Origin: Sandaracinaceae bacterium
GTDB taxonomy: Bacteria > Myxococcota_A > Polyangia > Polyangiales > JADJQN01
Reading direction: 5' to 3'
Assembly: GCA_016712745.1 (NCBI GenBank)
Contig: JADJQN010000004.1
Span: 62,001 to 126,000 of the forward strand
DNA length: 64,000 nt
The position numbers were made by a program, and so were the translations under genes. Of the stretch, positions 54,603 through 63,284 are shown one piece after another. Position 1 is the first letter of the stretch, and each line of letters starts with the position of its first letter. The notes beneath the pieces were generated by a model, which saw only the letters and a program-made list of their open reading frames with translations, did no database searches and was not told the origin of the DNA.

Positions 54603-55423
54603 AGGTATTTGATCTCACCATTCCGAAGCGCGGCGAAACGCCAGTACTCGTCGAGGTTCCGCACGCGGGCCTCACGATTCCGGAATCCGTGCGAAGTGAG
54701 ATAGCCGCAACGCAAGACGCTGTGCAGCGCGACGCGGACATCTACGTCGACAAGCTCTACAAAGACGCGCCGGAGCAGGGGGCTGTTTTGCTCTCAGCGA
54801 ATGTCTCGCGCTACGTTGTGGATCTGAATCGCGCGCCGGACGACGTGGATCGCAGCGCATGCCCTGAGCACCCTTCACCGCGCGGCACGCAGCCGCGTGG
54901 CGTCATTTGGAGCATGACAACGGACGGACGTCCCGCGCTGACGGCGCCACTTAGCTACGCGCAACTCACGTCACGCCTCGCGCTCTTTCACACGCCGTAT
55001 CATGCGACGCTCGTGCGCGAACTCGAGCGACTGCGTGAGCGCTTTGGCTACGTGATCTTGCTGGCTGCGCATTCCATGCCATCAGTCGGTCGGTCGGGTC
55101 ATACCGATCCAGGGGCGCGGCGTGCTGATGTGGTGCCGGGCACGCAAGGACGCACGACGGCCGACGCGCGCGTCATCGACCTCGTCGACTCCCACTTCCG
55201 CGCAGCGGGGCTGAGCGTGCTGCACGACGACCCCTACAAAGGCGGCTTCACGACGCAGTACTACGGCCGCCCCGCCGAACACCAACACGCCATCCAAATC
55301 GAGCTCAATCGCGGCCTCTACGTAAACGAAGCCACCGGCGAACAACGCACAGGTGACTTCGAACGCCTGCAAAAACTACTCAGCGACCTAGTCCACAAAC
55401 TCGGCCGCCTCAAGCTCGCCTGA
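54578..55423 (+). CDS. N-formylglutamate amidohydrolase-like protein
   Basis: A ~280-residue enzyme of the HutG/FGase family, which hydrolyses N-formylglutamate at the end of histidine degradation. Motifs present are VEVPHAGLTIPE, DADIYVDKLY, RYVVDLNRAP, AAHSMPSVG, DPYKGGFTTQYYG and QIELNRGLYV. ATG 54578 overlaps the kinase gene; TTG 54599 is an alternative. No other hut genes are nearby, so the pathway is not shown. Confidence 0.88.
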   Translation: MQSRGVVLKVFDLTIPKRGETPVLVEVPHAGLTIPESVRSEIAATQDAVQRDADIYVDKLYKDAPEQGAVLLSANVSRYVVDLNRAPDDVDRSACPEHPSPRGTQPRGVIWSMTTDGRPALTAPLSYAQLTSRLALFHTPYHATLVRELERLRERFGYVILLAAHSMPSVGRSGHTDPGARRADVVPGTQGRTTADARVIDLVDSHFRAAGLSVLHDDPYKGGFTTQYYGRPAEHQHAIQIELNRGLYVNEATGEQRTGDFERLQKLLSDLVHKLGRLKLA

Positions 55424-55491
55424 CTCTTTGAAGGCAGGGTTTGACAAGAAATCAGGAGATCAAGAGGAAGGCATTTTTTAGTTGGGGAACG

Positions 55492-56737
55492 TGAGCTTGC
55501 CCGGAAAAAGTGGACACGGGTTACGCGGCTCTTTCTGATTCGTACTCGACGGGCGTGACGTAGTCTAGTGTCGAGTGTTTTCTTTCTCGGTTGTAGTAGT
55601 CGATGTAGTCGGCAATCGCCTGATGGACGACGAGCCTGGGAGCGGTTCCGTTAGCTTCGATGAGCTCACGCTTGAGCGTTCCCCAAAAGCTTTCCATCGG
55701 CGCGTTGTCCCAGCAATCACCTTTGCGGCTCATGCTTTGTGTGATGTCGTGCACACGCAAGACGCGTCGAAACTCTTCGGAAGCGTACTGGATGCCTCGG
55801 TCAGAATGAATCACGAGGTTGCGCGACGGGCGTCGCTCAGCGAGCGCGCGACAAAGCGCGCGACACGTTGAGGATGCATCGAGGGTATCGTCGATGTCCC
55901 AGCCGACGATGCGTCGCGAATGCACGTCGAGGAAGCACACGAGGTAGAGCCAGCCTTCGCGCGTGTACACGTAGGTGATATCTGAAAGCCAGATACGATT
56001 CGGAGCAGTCGCCTCAAAGTGTCGTGCCACGAGATTGTTTGCGAGGCGAAAACCATGGTTTGAGTTCGTGGTCTTGCGAAAGCGGCGCTTCTGCCGAGCG
56101 TACAATCCCTCGCTTTTCATGAGCCTTGCGACGCGGTGCCGCCCAATCGAAAGACCTTGGTCGCAGAGCTCGCGATGCACACGTGGACTTCCGTAGCGTG
56201 CTTTGTGGTGCCGGTAAGTCGCGCGAATGTGCACAAGCGCAGTTTTCGCGGACCGCGCACGCGTCGACTCTCCCCGTTTGCACCACGCGTAAAACCAGAA
56301 CGCGCAACCCGCAGCACGCGGCACATCGTCACGACTCGAAAGTTCGCCTTCTCCGCTGCAATGAATACGAATCTCATTTGCTTTGCTTGGCGAAGAAGGC
56401 CGTCGCTTTTTTAGAATGTCACGCTCCTCTTCCACTTCTTTCAGGCGCTTGCGCAGCCGTCGAAGTTCTTCACGCTCATCTGGAGAAACGGCGTCTTCGA
56501 GGCTCGCAACCTTGCGGCGCATTCCTCGAAGCTTCACCCGCCATTTCTGCAACAGCGTCGGGTTGACCCCCAGCGAAGCGGCAATTTCCTCCACCGAACG
56601 TGTGTCGCTCTCGAGCAGACGAACGGCCTCTTCCTTGAACTCGGGCGTGTACTGCGTGCGTTTTGTAATCGGCATCGGAACACCTGCTCTGGCCATCTTG
56701 GCCTAAAATAGGTGTCCACTAAAACCGGGCAAGCTCA
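55492..56737 (-). mobile_element. IS3-family insertion sequence (1246 bp)
   Basis: Ends read TGAGCTTGCCCGG..TGGACAC on the left and its inverse on the right (CCGGGCAAGCTCA), about 22 of 26 positions matching. TG/CA termini and a 3-bp direct repeat ACG at 55489-55491 and 56738-56740 mark the target duplication. The interior encodes one transposase ORF of IS3 type. It entered a palindromic element. The boundary could shift by 1-2 bp (a 5-bp AACGT duplication is another reading). Confidence 0.9.
55521..56696 (-). CDS. IS3-family transposase, single fused ORF with altered junction
   Basis: The 391-residue ORF combines OrfA (HTH: EEIAASLGVNPTLLQKWR) and OrfB (DDE: SDITYVY, HSDRGIQYAS, DNAPMESFWGTLKRE). 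In IS3 elements these are usually joined by a -1 frameshift. Here they share one frame. Residues ~97-135 (RRPSSPSKANEIRIHCSG) do not resemble family sequence, and another frame reads MRFVFIAAEKANFRVVTM, the usual OrfB start. This fits two one-base deletions, near CTAAAAAAG and GGTTTTAC, that offset each other. The catalytic triad is intact but the junction is garbled. Confidence 0.85.
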   Translation of the reverse strand: MARAGVPMPITKRTQYTPEFKEEAVRLLESDTRSVEEIAASLGVNPTLLQKWRVKLRGMRRKVASLEDAVSPDEREELRRLRKRLKEVEEERDILKKRRPSSPSKANEIRIHCSGEGELSSRDDVPRAAGCAFWFYAWCKRGESTRARSAKTALVHIRATYRHHKARYGSPRVHRELCDQGLSIGRHRVARLMKSEGLYARQKRRFRKTTNSNHGFRLANNLVARHFEATAPNRIWLSDITYVYTREGWLYLVCFLDVHSRRIVGWDIDDTLDASSTCRALCRALAERRPSRNLVIHSDRGIQYASEEFRRVLRVHDITQSMSRKGDCWDNAPMESFWGTLKRELIEANGTAPRLVVHQAIADYIDYYNRERKHSTLDYVTPVEYESERAA

Positions 56738-56810
56738 ACGTCCTCCCCAAAATCTCTGCCTCTCTCTTGATCTCCTGATCTCTTGTGAACCTCTGCTTCG
56801 GCAGACAGTG

Positions 56811-57746
56811 TTATCGAAGGGTGCCGCGGCCTTCGTGTTGGTGTTTGAGGTCGACGGTCCCCTTCGGCACGCGTTTCGCGTCGCGACCGGCTTCGAAGCC
56901 GGGCAGTCCCTGCGAAGCGGTGGAGCCGCCGTCGACGGTGTAGATCGCGCCGGTGACGAAGCTCGCGAGATCGGATGCCAGGAACATGATCACGTTTGCA
57001 ACTTCTTCGGGCGTTCCCCGACGTCCGAGTGCCGTGCCCTTTACGGCCATGAATGCGTCGACGACGCCCATGGTTCCCTTACTCGGGCGCGTCATCTCGG
57101 TGTCGATGGGGCCGGGCGCGACGACGTTTGCGCGCACGCCATACTTCGCTTGCTCGGCAGCGAGGCTGCGGATGAACGCTGTCACCCAACCCTTGGTGGC
57201 ACTGTAACTCGCGCCTTGTGCAAAGCCGACGAGGCCTACTTCGGACCCAAGTGCAACGATGCAACCGTTGGTCTTGTGCAACTCGGGAATGGCCGCTCGC
57301 GTCGTGAGGTATACGCCTTCGACATTGGTGTGCATGAGCTCGTTGAACCGCTCGAGCGGAAAGTCCTGAATCTCCGCGAGCTCTGGAAACACGCCAGCGT
57401 TCGCGACCAGGATATCGAGCTGGCCGAAAGACTCGAGCGCGGTAGTCACGCAGCGCTCGGCGCCGACGACGGTGCCGACATCGCAAATTGCGGCAACGGC
57501 GATCCCGCCTGCATCAAGAATTTCGCCAACCACTGCATCCACCGGATCGCCGGGCAGTCCATTGACCACGACGTTGGCACCTTGCTTGGCGAAGAGCTTT
57601 GACGTCGCTTCGCCAATTCCGGTTGAGCCGCCCGTGACGATTGCGACCTTGCCCTTGAGCATGCCCGCCACGTCTTGCTTTGCGCCATCCATCTGGCGCA
57701 GCACGCCGTGAACTTCTTGCCTCAGCTCTTTGATGCCATCGGTCAT
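56811..57746 (-). CDS. SDR-family oxidoreductase
   Basis: ATG 57746 follows GGAGG by 7 bp; 311 residues. Cofactor motif VTGGSTGIGEA, NNAG variant ILVANAGVF, catalytic Ser region and YSATKGW (Tyr-x3-Lys). ~30 residues precede the Rossmann fold and a basic tail (GRDAKRVPKGTVDLKHQ) follows. Classical SDRs oxidise or reduce alcohols or ketones; this substrate is unknown. The stop lies 16 bp from the palindromic element. Confidence 0.88.
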   Translation of the reverse strand: MTDGIKELRQEVHGVLRQMDGAKQDVAGMLKGKVAIVTGGSTGIGEATSKLFAKQGANVVVNGLPGDPVDAVVGEILDAGGIAVAAICDVGTVVGAERCVTTALESFGQLDILVANAGVFPELAEIQDFPLERFNELMHTNVEGVYLTTRAAIPELHKTNGCIVALGSEVGLVGFAQGASYSATKGWVTAFIRSLAAEQAKYGVRANVVAPGPIDTEMTRPSKGTMGVVDAFMAVKGTALGRRGTPEEVANVIMFLASDLASFVTGAIYTVDGGSTASQGLPGFEAGRDAKRVPKGTVDLKHQHEGRGTLR

Positions 57747-57886
57747 ACGTCGCCTCCGCTTAAATGAACGCAACTCACTCAATGCAACGTGCGTTCCAGG
57801 CAACGAGGTGCGCAAATCGCATCAATCGCGCAGCACGCCAAAGCCGGACTGCGACACGCGAGCCCAGGGCGTGGCGTTCTTGCAAG

Positions 57887-58111
57887 TTACGCTGGGCGTG
57901 ACGCCTTGCGCGCGACGCGCCGCTTCACATGCGCGAACTTATCTTGCGCGCGTGTAAGAACGCCCTTTGCCCAGGAGAACTCGGTCGCAAGAATCGCGAG
58001 TCCCAACGGCGCGACAACGATCGCAGGGCCAGGCAGGACGATCATCGCCACGCCCACCGTGAGCACGGCGCCGCCGGTCACACCCACGACGATTTTGCGC
58101 GCCAGACTCAT
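57887..58111 (-). CDS. PGPGW-family transmembrane protein
   Basis: A 74-residue protein with one or two helices, core MIVLPGPAIVVAPLGLAILATEF. This matches the PGPGW-type small membrane proteins, which have Pro-Gly-Pro in the helix. The Lys/Arg-rich end is cytoplasmic. It starts 4 bp after the msrA stop, so it is co-transcribed. Function unknown. Confidence 0.82.
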   Translation of the reverse strand: MSLARKIVVGVTGGAVLTVGVAMIVLPGPAIVVAPLGLAILATEFSWAKGVLTRAQDKFAHVKRRVARKASRPA

Positions 58112-58115
58112 CGGA

Positions 58116-58781
58116 CTAAAAGACGCCGTTGGGGGGCGTGCGATTGCGAAGGTGGCACGCCGCGCGTCCGCCCTTCTCGACGTATTGCTGATGGTAGCTC
58201 TCTGCAGCGGTGAAGCTCGCGGCGGGTGTGATCTCCGTCACGATACGCGCGTTCAAGGTTCCCGACCGCTGCAGACGGTCGCGCGATGCGACGGCGGCGG
58301 CGCGTTGTGCGGGATTGAAAAAGAAGATCGCAGACCGATACTGCTCGCCGTGATCGGGCCCTTGGCGGTTGAGCGTGGTGGGATCGTGAAGATTCCAAAA
58401 CACGTCGAGCAAGTGCGCATACGTTACAACGGTCGGATCGAATTCCACGCGCACCGTTTCGGCGTGGCCGGTCTCCCCGGTGCAGACCTCTTCGTACGTT
58501 GGGTTTGCGGTGTGTCCGCCTTCGTATCCGACGGCGGTTGCGACAACGCCGCGCTCGCGCCGGAATTCTTCCTCCACGCCCCAGAAGCAGCCGGCAGCAA
58601 ACGCTGCAAGCTCGGTGCGCGGCAACGCTGCCGGTGCGGTGCGTGTAACGAAGAGGCCGTTTGCACTCATGCGGGGCGGCGTTGCGCTGCGGGGTTGCGC
58701 GTGGGTGCGCCAAGCAACGAAGCCGGCGACCAACGCAATAATGGTGATTGCACCGATGCCCTGCCAAGTTGTGCGGCTCAT
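58116..58781 (-). CDS. msrA: Membrane-anchored peptide methionine sulfoxide reductase MsrA
   Basis: MsrA reduces S-methionine sulfoxide. The catalytic GCFWGVEEEF motif and the segments EVCTGETGHAETVRVEFDP, WNLHDPTTLNRQGPDHGEQYRS are canonical. An N-terminal helix (GAITIIALVAGFVAW) directs it to the periplasmic side, so it may protect exported proteins. 21 bp separate it from the disrupted PhoD-like gene. Confidence 0.94.
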   Translation of the reverse strand: MSRTTWQGIGAITIIALVAGFVAWRTHAQPRSATPPRMSANGLFVTRTAPAALPRTELAAFAAGCFWGVEEEFRRERGVVATAVGYEGGHTANPTYEEVCTGETGHAETVRVEFDPTVVTYAHLLDVFWNLHDPTTLNRQGPDHGEQYRSAIFFFNPAQRAAAVASRDRLQRSGTLNARIVTEITPAASFTAAESYHQQYVEKGGRAACHLRNRTPPNGVF

Positions 58782-58802
58782 CGAAATACCTCGCGGCTAT
58801 CT

Positions 58803-59459
58803 CTAGAGCTCGATTCGAACCGGGGCAAGCGGTGGTGCATCTGCGCGTTCTTGCGCAGGTTCTGCCTCTGCGACGAGGCTTTGCGCTCCGGCTCGTGACG
58901 CAAACGCGCGGGCAAAGGTCTCCGTCGCTGTGGCGAGATCCACTCGGTCGAAGTGAAACCATGCGCCCTGCGCGCGCTCTTCTGTGACATCGAGTACGAC
59001 GTATCCGCGGTTCGAAAAGTTCGTCCATTTGATGTGCGGATCATTCATGCGCACCTCGTCCTCCAGTCTTCGCGCATCTGCGGGCGAGAAGAGCGGTGAT
59101 GTAACTCCCGGCGTTACGAATTCCACTGCGAGGGTTCCTTCGCCAGTTACAGGGTTGTACACCGATGGGTCGAACGGATTTTCCGTGATGTCGCTCGCCC
59201 ACGAAGAATGAAAATCGCCCGAGAGTACGACCATACCGTCGACGTTGTTCGACCGCACATGCTCGAGCAGACGCCCGCGCGCAGTTGGATAACCATCCCA
59301 TCCGAACTGATTCCAAATCTGGGGAAACTGCACAAAAACAATTTGCTGCGCGAGTATCTTCCAGTGCGCAGACGAGCGTGCGAGTCCGTCGAACAACCAC
59401 GCCTCTTGATCCGCGCCGAGAAGTTGCCGCGTGGGCGACGACATCGCAGCACGCGCCAC
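58803..59459 (-). pseudogene. C-terminal fragment of disrupted PhoD-like phosphatase
   Basis: This 218-residue frame has the C-terminal half of a PhoD-type phosphodiesterase/alkaline phosphatase: RQLLGADQEAWLFDGLARS, LSGDFHSSWASDI (metal His region), TPGVTSPLFSP. It continues the N-terminal fragment at 59147-60313 in another frame, with a conserved segment missing between them. No good start codon of its own (GTG 59459). Confidence 0.75.
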
Positions 59460-60313
59460 AGGGCCAACGGCGCAGGGTCGGATTCACGCTCACGAAACGG
59501 CATCCACTCGCGATAGGCACGCGAGGCGACGGCTTTGCGCTCCTCCCAGCTTCCCTCGTCTGGCATATGGTTGAGCGCACCGTCGTGCCAAGAATCGTTT
59601 GCCGCTTCGTGATCGTCCCAGGTCGTGATGAAGGGATGCTGCCAATGCACCTCTTTCAGATCGATGTCGCGCCGATACTGCGCGTAGCGTGCGCGATAGT
59701 CGGCGAGTGTGTAGAGCTCATGCGCTGGCTCGTAGCCCCGCACACTGCCGTACTCGCCGCTCGCGAACTCGTAGATGTAGTCGCCCACGTGAATCACGGC
59801 GTCCAGATCGGCCCGTGCGGCGATTGAGCGATACGCGTGAAAGTATCCCTGGCAAAGGCTCGAACACGAGACGAGCGCAAAGCGCAGGCGATCGACCTGG
59901 CCCACAGGCGCCGTACGCGTGCGCCCGACAGGGGAGTCCTCGCCATCAAATCGGAAGCGGTAGTAGTAAGTCGTCGCTGCGGCCAAACCCCTCACATCGA
60001 TTTTGATCGTGAAGCCTTTTGATTCATCCGTGGATGTCGCCCCGGAGAACGCAATGCTCTCGAACGCAGGGTGGAGAGACATTTCCCAATCCACCTCCAA
60101 GTTCGCCGATGACGGTGAGCTCACATCGGCCGAGATCCGCGTCCACAAAATGACGCCGTCCGAAAGGGGATCACCGCTCGCCACTCCGTGGGCGAAGATT
60201 CCGGCCGGAATTGGGGAAACGTCCGCTGCGCATCCGGGCAGCAGTCGCACTGCAACCGCTCCAACAGTCGCACTTCCAAGCGTGCGCAATAGTTCTCGAC
60301 GCGTAAACGTCAT
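59147..60313 (-). pseudogene. N-terminal fragment of disrupted PhoD-like phosphatase
   Basis: ATG 60313 gives a Tat-like signal (TRRELLRTLGSA). The PhoD core is present: DPLSDGVILWTRI, FALVSCSSLCQGYFHAY, VIHVGDYIYEF, ITTWDDHEAANDS. After FRERESDPAPLALWRVLR the frame becomes nonsense Arg-rich (RCRRPRGNFSARIKRRG). The natural continuation is in the 58803 frame, but the usual LDTR-containing segment is absent. A deletion with frameshift is the likely cause. Family enzymes hydrolyse phosphodiesters in the periplasm. Confidence 0.78.
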
Positions 60314-60438
60314 GGGCGCAACGTAGCAGAGCTTGAGTGATTCGGTAGAGAACACTCACGACTACACCGCACGACAAACTTTGCGTTCATTGCATTCGGA
60401 AGTGCGCTTCACACACGCTGGTAGCGTAAGCTTTGCGT

Positions 60439-62235
60439 GTGCAGGTCCTTCGCGTGATCGCGGTCGCGGCTGTTGTTTTCTTCATGGCCAGTCGCGCGCG
60501 AGCGACGACGTACTACGTGAGCGCCGCGGGCAGTGATAGCAACGCAGGGACCTCGGAAGTGGCGGCGTGGCAAACGATTACGAAGGTGAATGCCGCGAAC
60601 CTAGTGGGCGGAGATCACGTGCTCTTCCGACGGGGCGATACGTTCGAGGGAACGCTTACTCCTCATAACTCAGGAACGACTGGAAACCCCATCACGTTTG
60701 ACGCGTACGGAAGCGGCGATGCTCCGATTGTGTCGGCGCTCACGACACTCAGTGGGTGGACTTCGGTCGGCGCAAACCTCTACGAGGCAACATTGCCTGG
60801 CGCGCGCGATGCTCTCATGGTGGTCGTCATTGACGGCGCCACTCAGCAAATTGGGCGCTATCCGCGCGCCACGGCCGACAACGGTGGATATCTCACGTTT
60901 GAATCGCATACGGGTGCAACGCGCGTATCGGATGTCGATCTCGGCGGGCTGCCAAGCTTTGTCGGTGGGCAAATCGTTTTGCGCGTCAACCATTGGGTGA
61001 TCGATCGGGGCGTCGTGACGGCACAGACCGCGTCATCGGTGGACTTCACGGCGCCAGTCAACACGTCGTCGTATGAGTTCGAAAATGGCTACGGCTATTT
61101 TTTTCAGAATCACATTGCGACCCTCACCGCTCAGGGCGATTGGGCGTACGACGCTGCGCGCCACGTCGTCACCATCTATTCTACGGCACCGCCTGTCGGC
61201 GTTCGCGCATCCGTGCGCGACTCGGCGCTCTACGTCGTCTCATTGCACGACCTTCAATTTCAAAATCTCGCGTTTGAGGGCGGCAGCACACGCACCATCA
61301 ACGTTTCCAACGGAAGCAATATTGGCGTTGCCGATTGCGAGGTCGCGTTTTCGGGCACACACGGCGTGTACTTTTCGGGGACGACAAGCGTGACGTTCGA
61401 GCGCAACCACGTTCACGATAGCTTGAGCAACGGAGCGCAATTTTCGGGTGGTTCGGCGAGCGGCATCATCGCGCGCTCGAATCTAATCGTCGACAGCGGG
61501 ATCCGCCCCGGCATGGGAGACGCCACCCTCGCTACAACACACGTCGGGCTCCTGGTGAACATCGGTCGAGACGCCACTGTCGAGTACAACACGGTGCGTA
61601 ATTCCGGCTACAACGGCCTCTCCTTCGATGGTGACGATATCCGCATCAGGAACAACATCGTCGATCGATTCGGTTCGGTGAAAGACGACTGCGGTGGCAT
61701 CTACTCGTGGCACGGCAGTGTTCCACTCACGCTCAACACCGGGCGCGTCATCGACGGCAATATCGTCTTTAACGGCATCACAGCCCCCGCGGGAACCGCT
61801 GAGGGTGTTAGCGGCGGAAGCGCTTCGGGGATCTACATGGATTTCTACGCGGGCGGCGTCGCGATCACGAACAACACCGTGTACAGCGTTCCGTACGGCC
61901 GCGGCATCATCCTGAACAACTCGCGCAACGTGACCATCACGGGCAACACGTTGTACGGCGCAGAAACCGGCATAGCAATGACGCACTGGCTGTTCTCGGA
62001 GGGCCCACTCCTCAGCGGCATCGTGATTCAGGACAATGTGATTTTCCCGACGGATTCGAGCGGCAAGATTTTGCGCTACTTCGATTGGGGGCTCGATGTA
62101 CCGATGACCGCGACGTTAGTCGACCGCCTTCACGGCCTCGGCACAATCAACGAAAAATTTCTACGGCTCGCTCAATGCGACGCCATTCTATACGCCTTAC
62201 TATCCGGTGAGCACCGGCCCGGCAGTGCTGCCTGA
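60439..62235 (+). CDS. Right-handed beta-helix protein, N-terminal part (frame-disrupted)
   Basis: Starting at GTG 60439 (TTG 60433 possible) the protein has a signal (VIAVAAVVFFMASRARA). ~570 residues follow with pectate-lyase-type beta-helix coils: FQNLAFEGGSTRTINVSNGS, RIRNNIVDRFGS, NVTITGNTLYGAETG. Such proteins often bind or cleave polysaccharide. After GTINEKF the frame goes off into LRLAQCDAILYALL, while the +1 frame reads FYGSLNATPFYTPYYP and runs into the next ORF. A one-base indel in GAAAAATTT is the probable cause. Confidence 0.8.
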   Translation: MQVLRVIAVAAVVFFMASRARATTYYVSAAGSDSNAGTSEVAAWQTITKVNAANLVGGDHVLFRRGDTFEGTLTPHNSGTTGNPITFDAYGSGDAPIVSALTTLSGWTSVGANLYEATLPGARDALMVVVIDGATQQIGRYPRATADNGGYLTFESHTGATRVSDVDLGGLPSFVGGQIVLRVNHWVIDRGVVTAQTASSVDFTAPVNTSSYEFENGYGYFFQNHIATLTAQGDWAYDAARHVVTIYSTAPPVGVRASVRDSALYVVSLHDLQFQNLAFEGGSTRTINVSNGSNIGVADCEVAFSGTHGVYFSGTTSVTFERNHVHDSLSNGAQFSGGSASGIIARSNLIVDSGIRPGMGDATLATTHVGLLVNIGRDATVEYNTVRNSGYNGLSFDGDDIRIRNNIVDRFGSVKDDCGGIYSWHGSVPLTLNTGRVIDGNIVFNGITAPAGTAEGVSGGSASGIYMDFYAGGVAITNNTVYSVPYGRGIILNNSRNVTITGNTLYGAETGIAMTHWLFSEGPLLSGIVIQDNVIFPTDSSGKILRYFDWGLDVPMTATLVDRLHGLGTINEKFLRLAQCDAILYALLSGEHRPGSAA

Positions 62236-63244
62236 TTTACTGTCTCTCGACGGCTGGCGTGCGCTCACTGGCTTCGATACGACATCACGTCCGGTAACTC
62301 CTCTTGCGAGCTACACGATTGACTCGGAGGTTGCGACCAATCGCGTGAGCAACGGGACGTTCGATACATCCGTCTCGGGTGTTGGCAGCTATAGCGCTAA
62401 CAGTGGTCATCGTTTGGTGTATGACAACACGAGCAAGCTTACCGGGACAGGCTCGCTGCGACTCGAGATAACGACCGCGACGCCGCGAGCAGGAACGGCT
62501 TTGCTTTTTCCGCTGGGCGCGCTCGACGCCACCAAACAATACATCGTGCGCTTCAGCACGCTTGGGACGACGGCGTCCGGCACAGTCGACGTTTACATTC
62601 GCCGAACCGTGAGCCCGTGGGAGCCCATTTCCGATGACATCACGCAAGTTTTCGGAACTGAGCGCGTTGAGCACGAAGTGTTGATTGAGCATCCCTTGGG
62701 CGTTGACGGCACGCTCGCGATCGCGTTTCCGCAATCCGCGGGCACGGTCTATCTCGACGACGTTGAAGTGCACGAAGTCGCCGCGACAACGCGCGACCCG
62801 CTCTCCACTGTGTACTTCATCACAAACTCATCCAACGCAGCCGTGACACGCGCGTTCGAAGGGACCGCGGTCGATGCACGTGGTGGCTCTCATTCGGGCT
62901 CTATTGAAGTGCCGCCGTTCGCTTCTGTCATTCTGATCGGGGATGGCGTGTCGAGCGGACACGGCGAGTTGGACGGCGGAGTTTCGGACGCAGGCTTTCC
63001 CGTATTGGACTCGGGCGTGGCACGCGATTTGGGAATCGCTCGCGACGCAGGCATCGTGCCCGGTGTCGATGGCGGCGAAGGCCCGTTCACGGACGGCGCA
63101 GTTGTCGTTGGGCCGGGTGAGGTTGCCCTCACATCCACGTGCAGTTGCGATATCGCTTCACCAACACGCAGTTCCGCGCCGCTCGCCTTTATGGCCGCCA
63201 TGGTCGCGTGTGCTGTAGCGATGAGGCGACGATTTAAGCGGTGA
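62207..63244 (+). CDS. Beta-helix protein, C-terminal part with MYXO-CTERM-like tail
   Basis: This ORF continues the upstream beta-helix in the +1 frame; GTG 62207 is a nominal start. It has a Thr/Ser-rich beta region (SGVGSYSANSGHRLVYD), a DAG-type segment (LDGGVSDAGFPVLDSG) and a C-terminus of Cys-Ser-Cys, a hydrophobic helix (LAFMAAMVACAVAM) and RRRFKR. That is the MYXO-CTERM layout. As a separate protein it would lack a signal peptide, which supports a single frame-disrupted gene. Confidence 0.78.
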   Translation: MSTGPAVLPDLLSLDGWRALTGFDTTSRPVTPLASYTIDSEVATNRVSNGTFDTSVSGVGSYSANSGHRLVYDNTSKLTGTGSLRLEITTATPRAGTALLFPLGALDATKQYIVRFSTLGTTASGTVDVYIRRTVSPWEPISDDITQVFGTERVEHEVLIEHPLGVDGTLAIAFPQSAGTVYLDDVEVHEVAATTRDPLSTVYFITNSSNAAVTRAFEGTAVDARGGSHSGSIEVPPFASVILIGDGVSSGHGELDGGVSDAGFPVLDSGVARDLGIARDAGIVPGVDGGEGPFTDGAVVVGPGEVALTSTCSCDIASPTRSSAPLAFMAAMVACAVAMRRRFKR

Positions 63245-63284
63245 CGCTGCGCGCGTAGAGTACGGTGGGCCTCGAGGTTTCTAC

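Larger units (their letters stand above)
55433..56795. repeat. Palindromic dispersed element, copy 3, split by an IS
   Basis: Left arm GGCAGGGTTTGACAAG.. at 55433-55474 and right arm ..CTTGTGAACCTCTGC ending 56795 are the same arms as copies 1 and 2. The middle is interrupted by the 1246-bp IS. Flanks of the insertion share CCCCAAAATC with copy 2. The element lies between convergent genes (stops 55423 and 56811). Confidence 0.8.

Noticed and set aside
57789..58898. 369-residue plus-strand ORF over PGPGW and msrA
   Set aside because: Antisense shadow; msrA and PGPGW motifs are on the minus strand.
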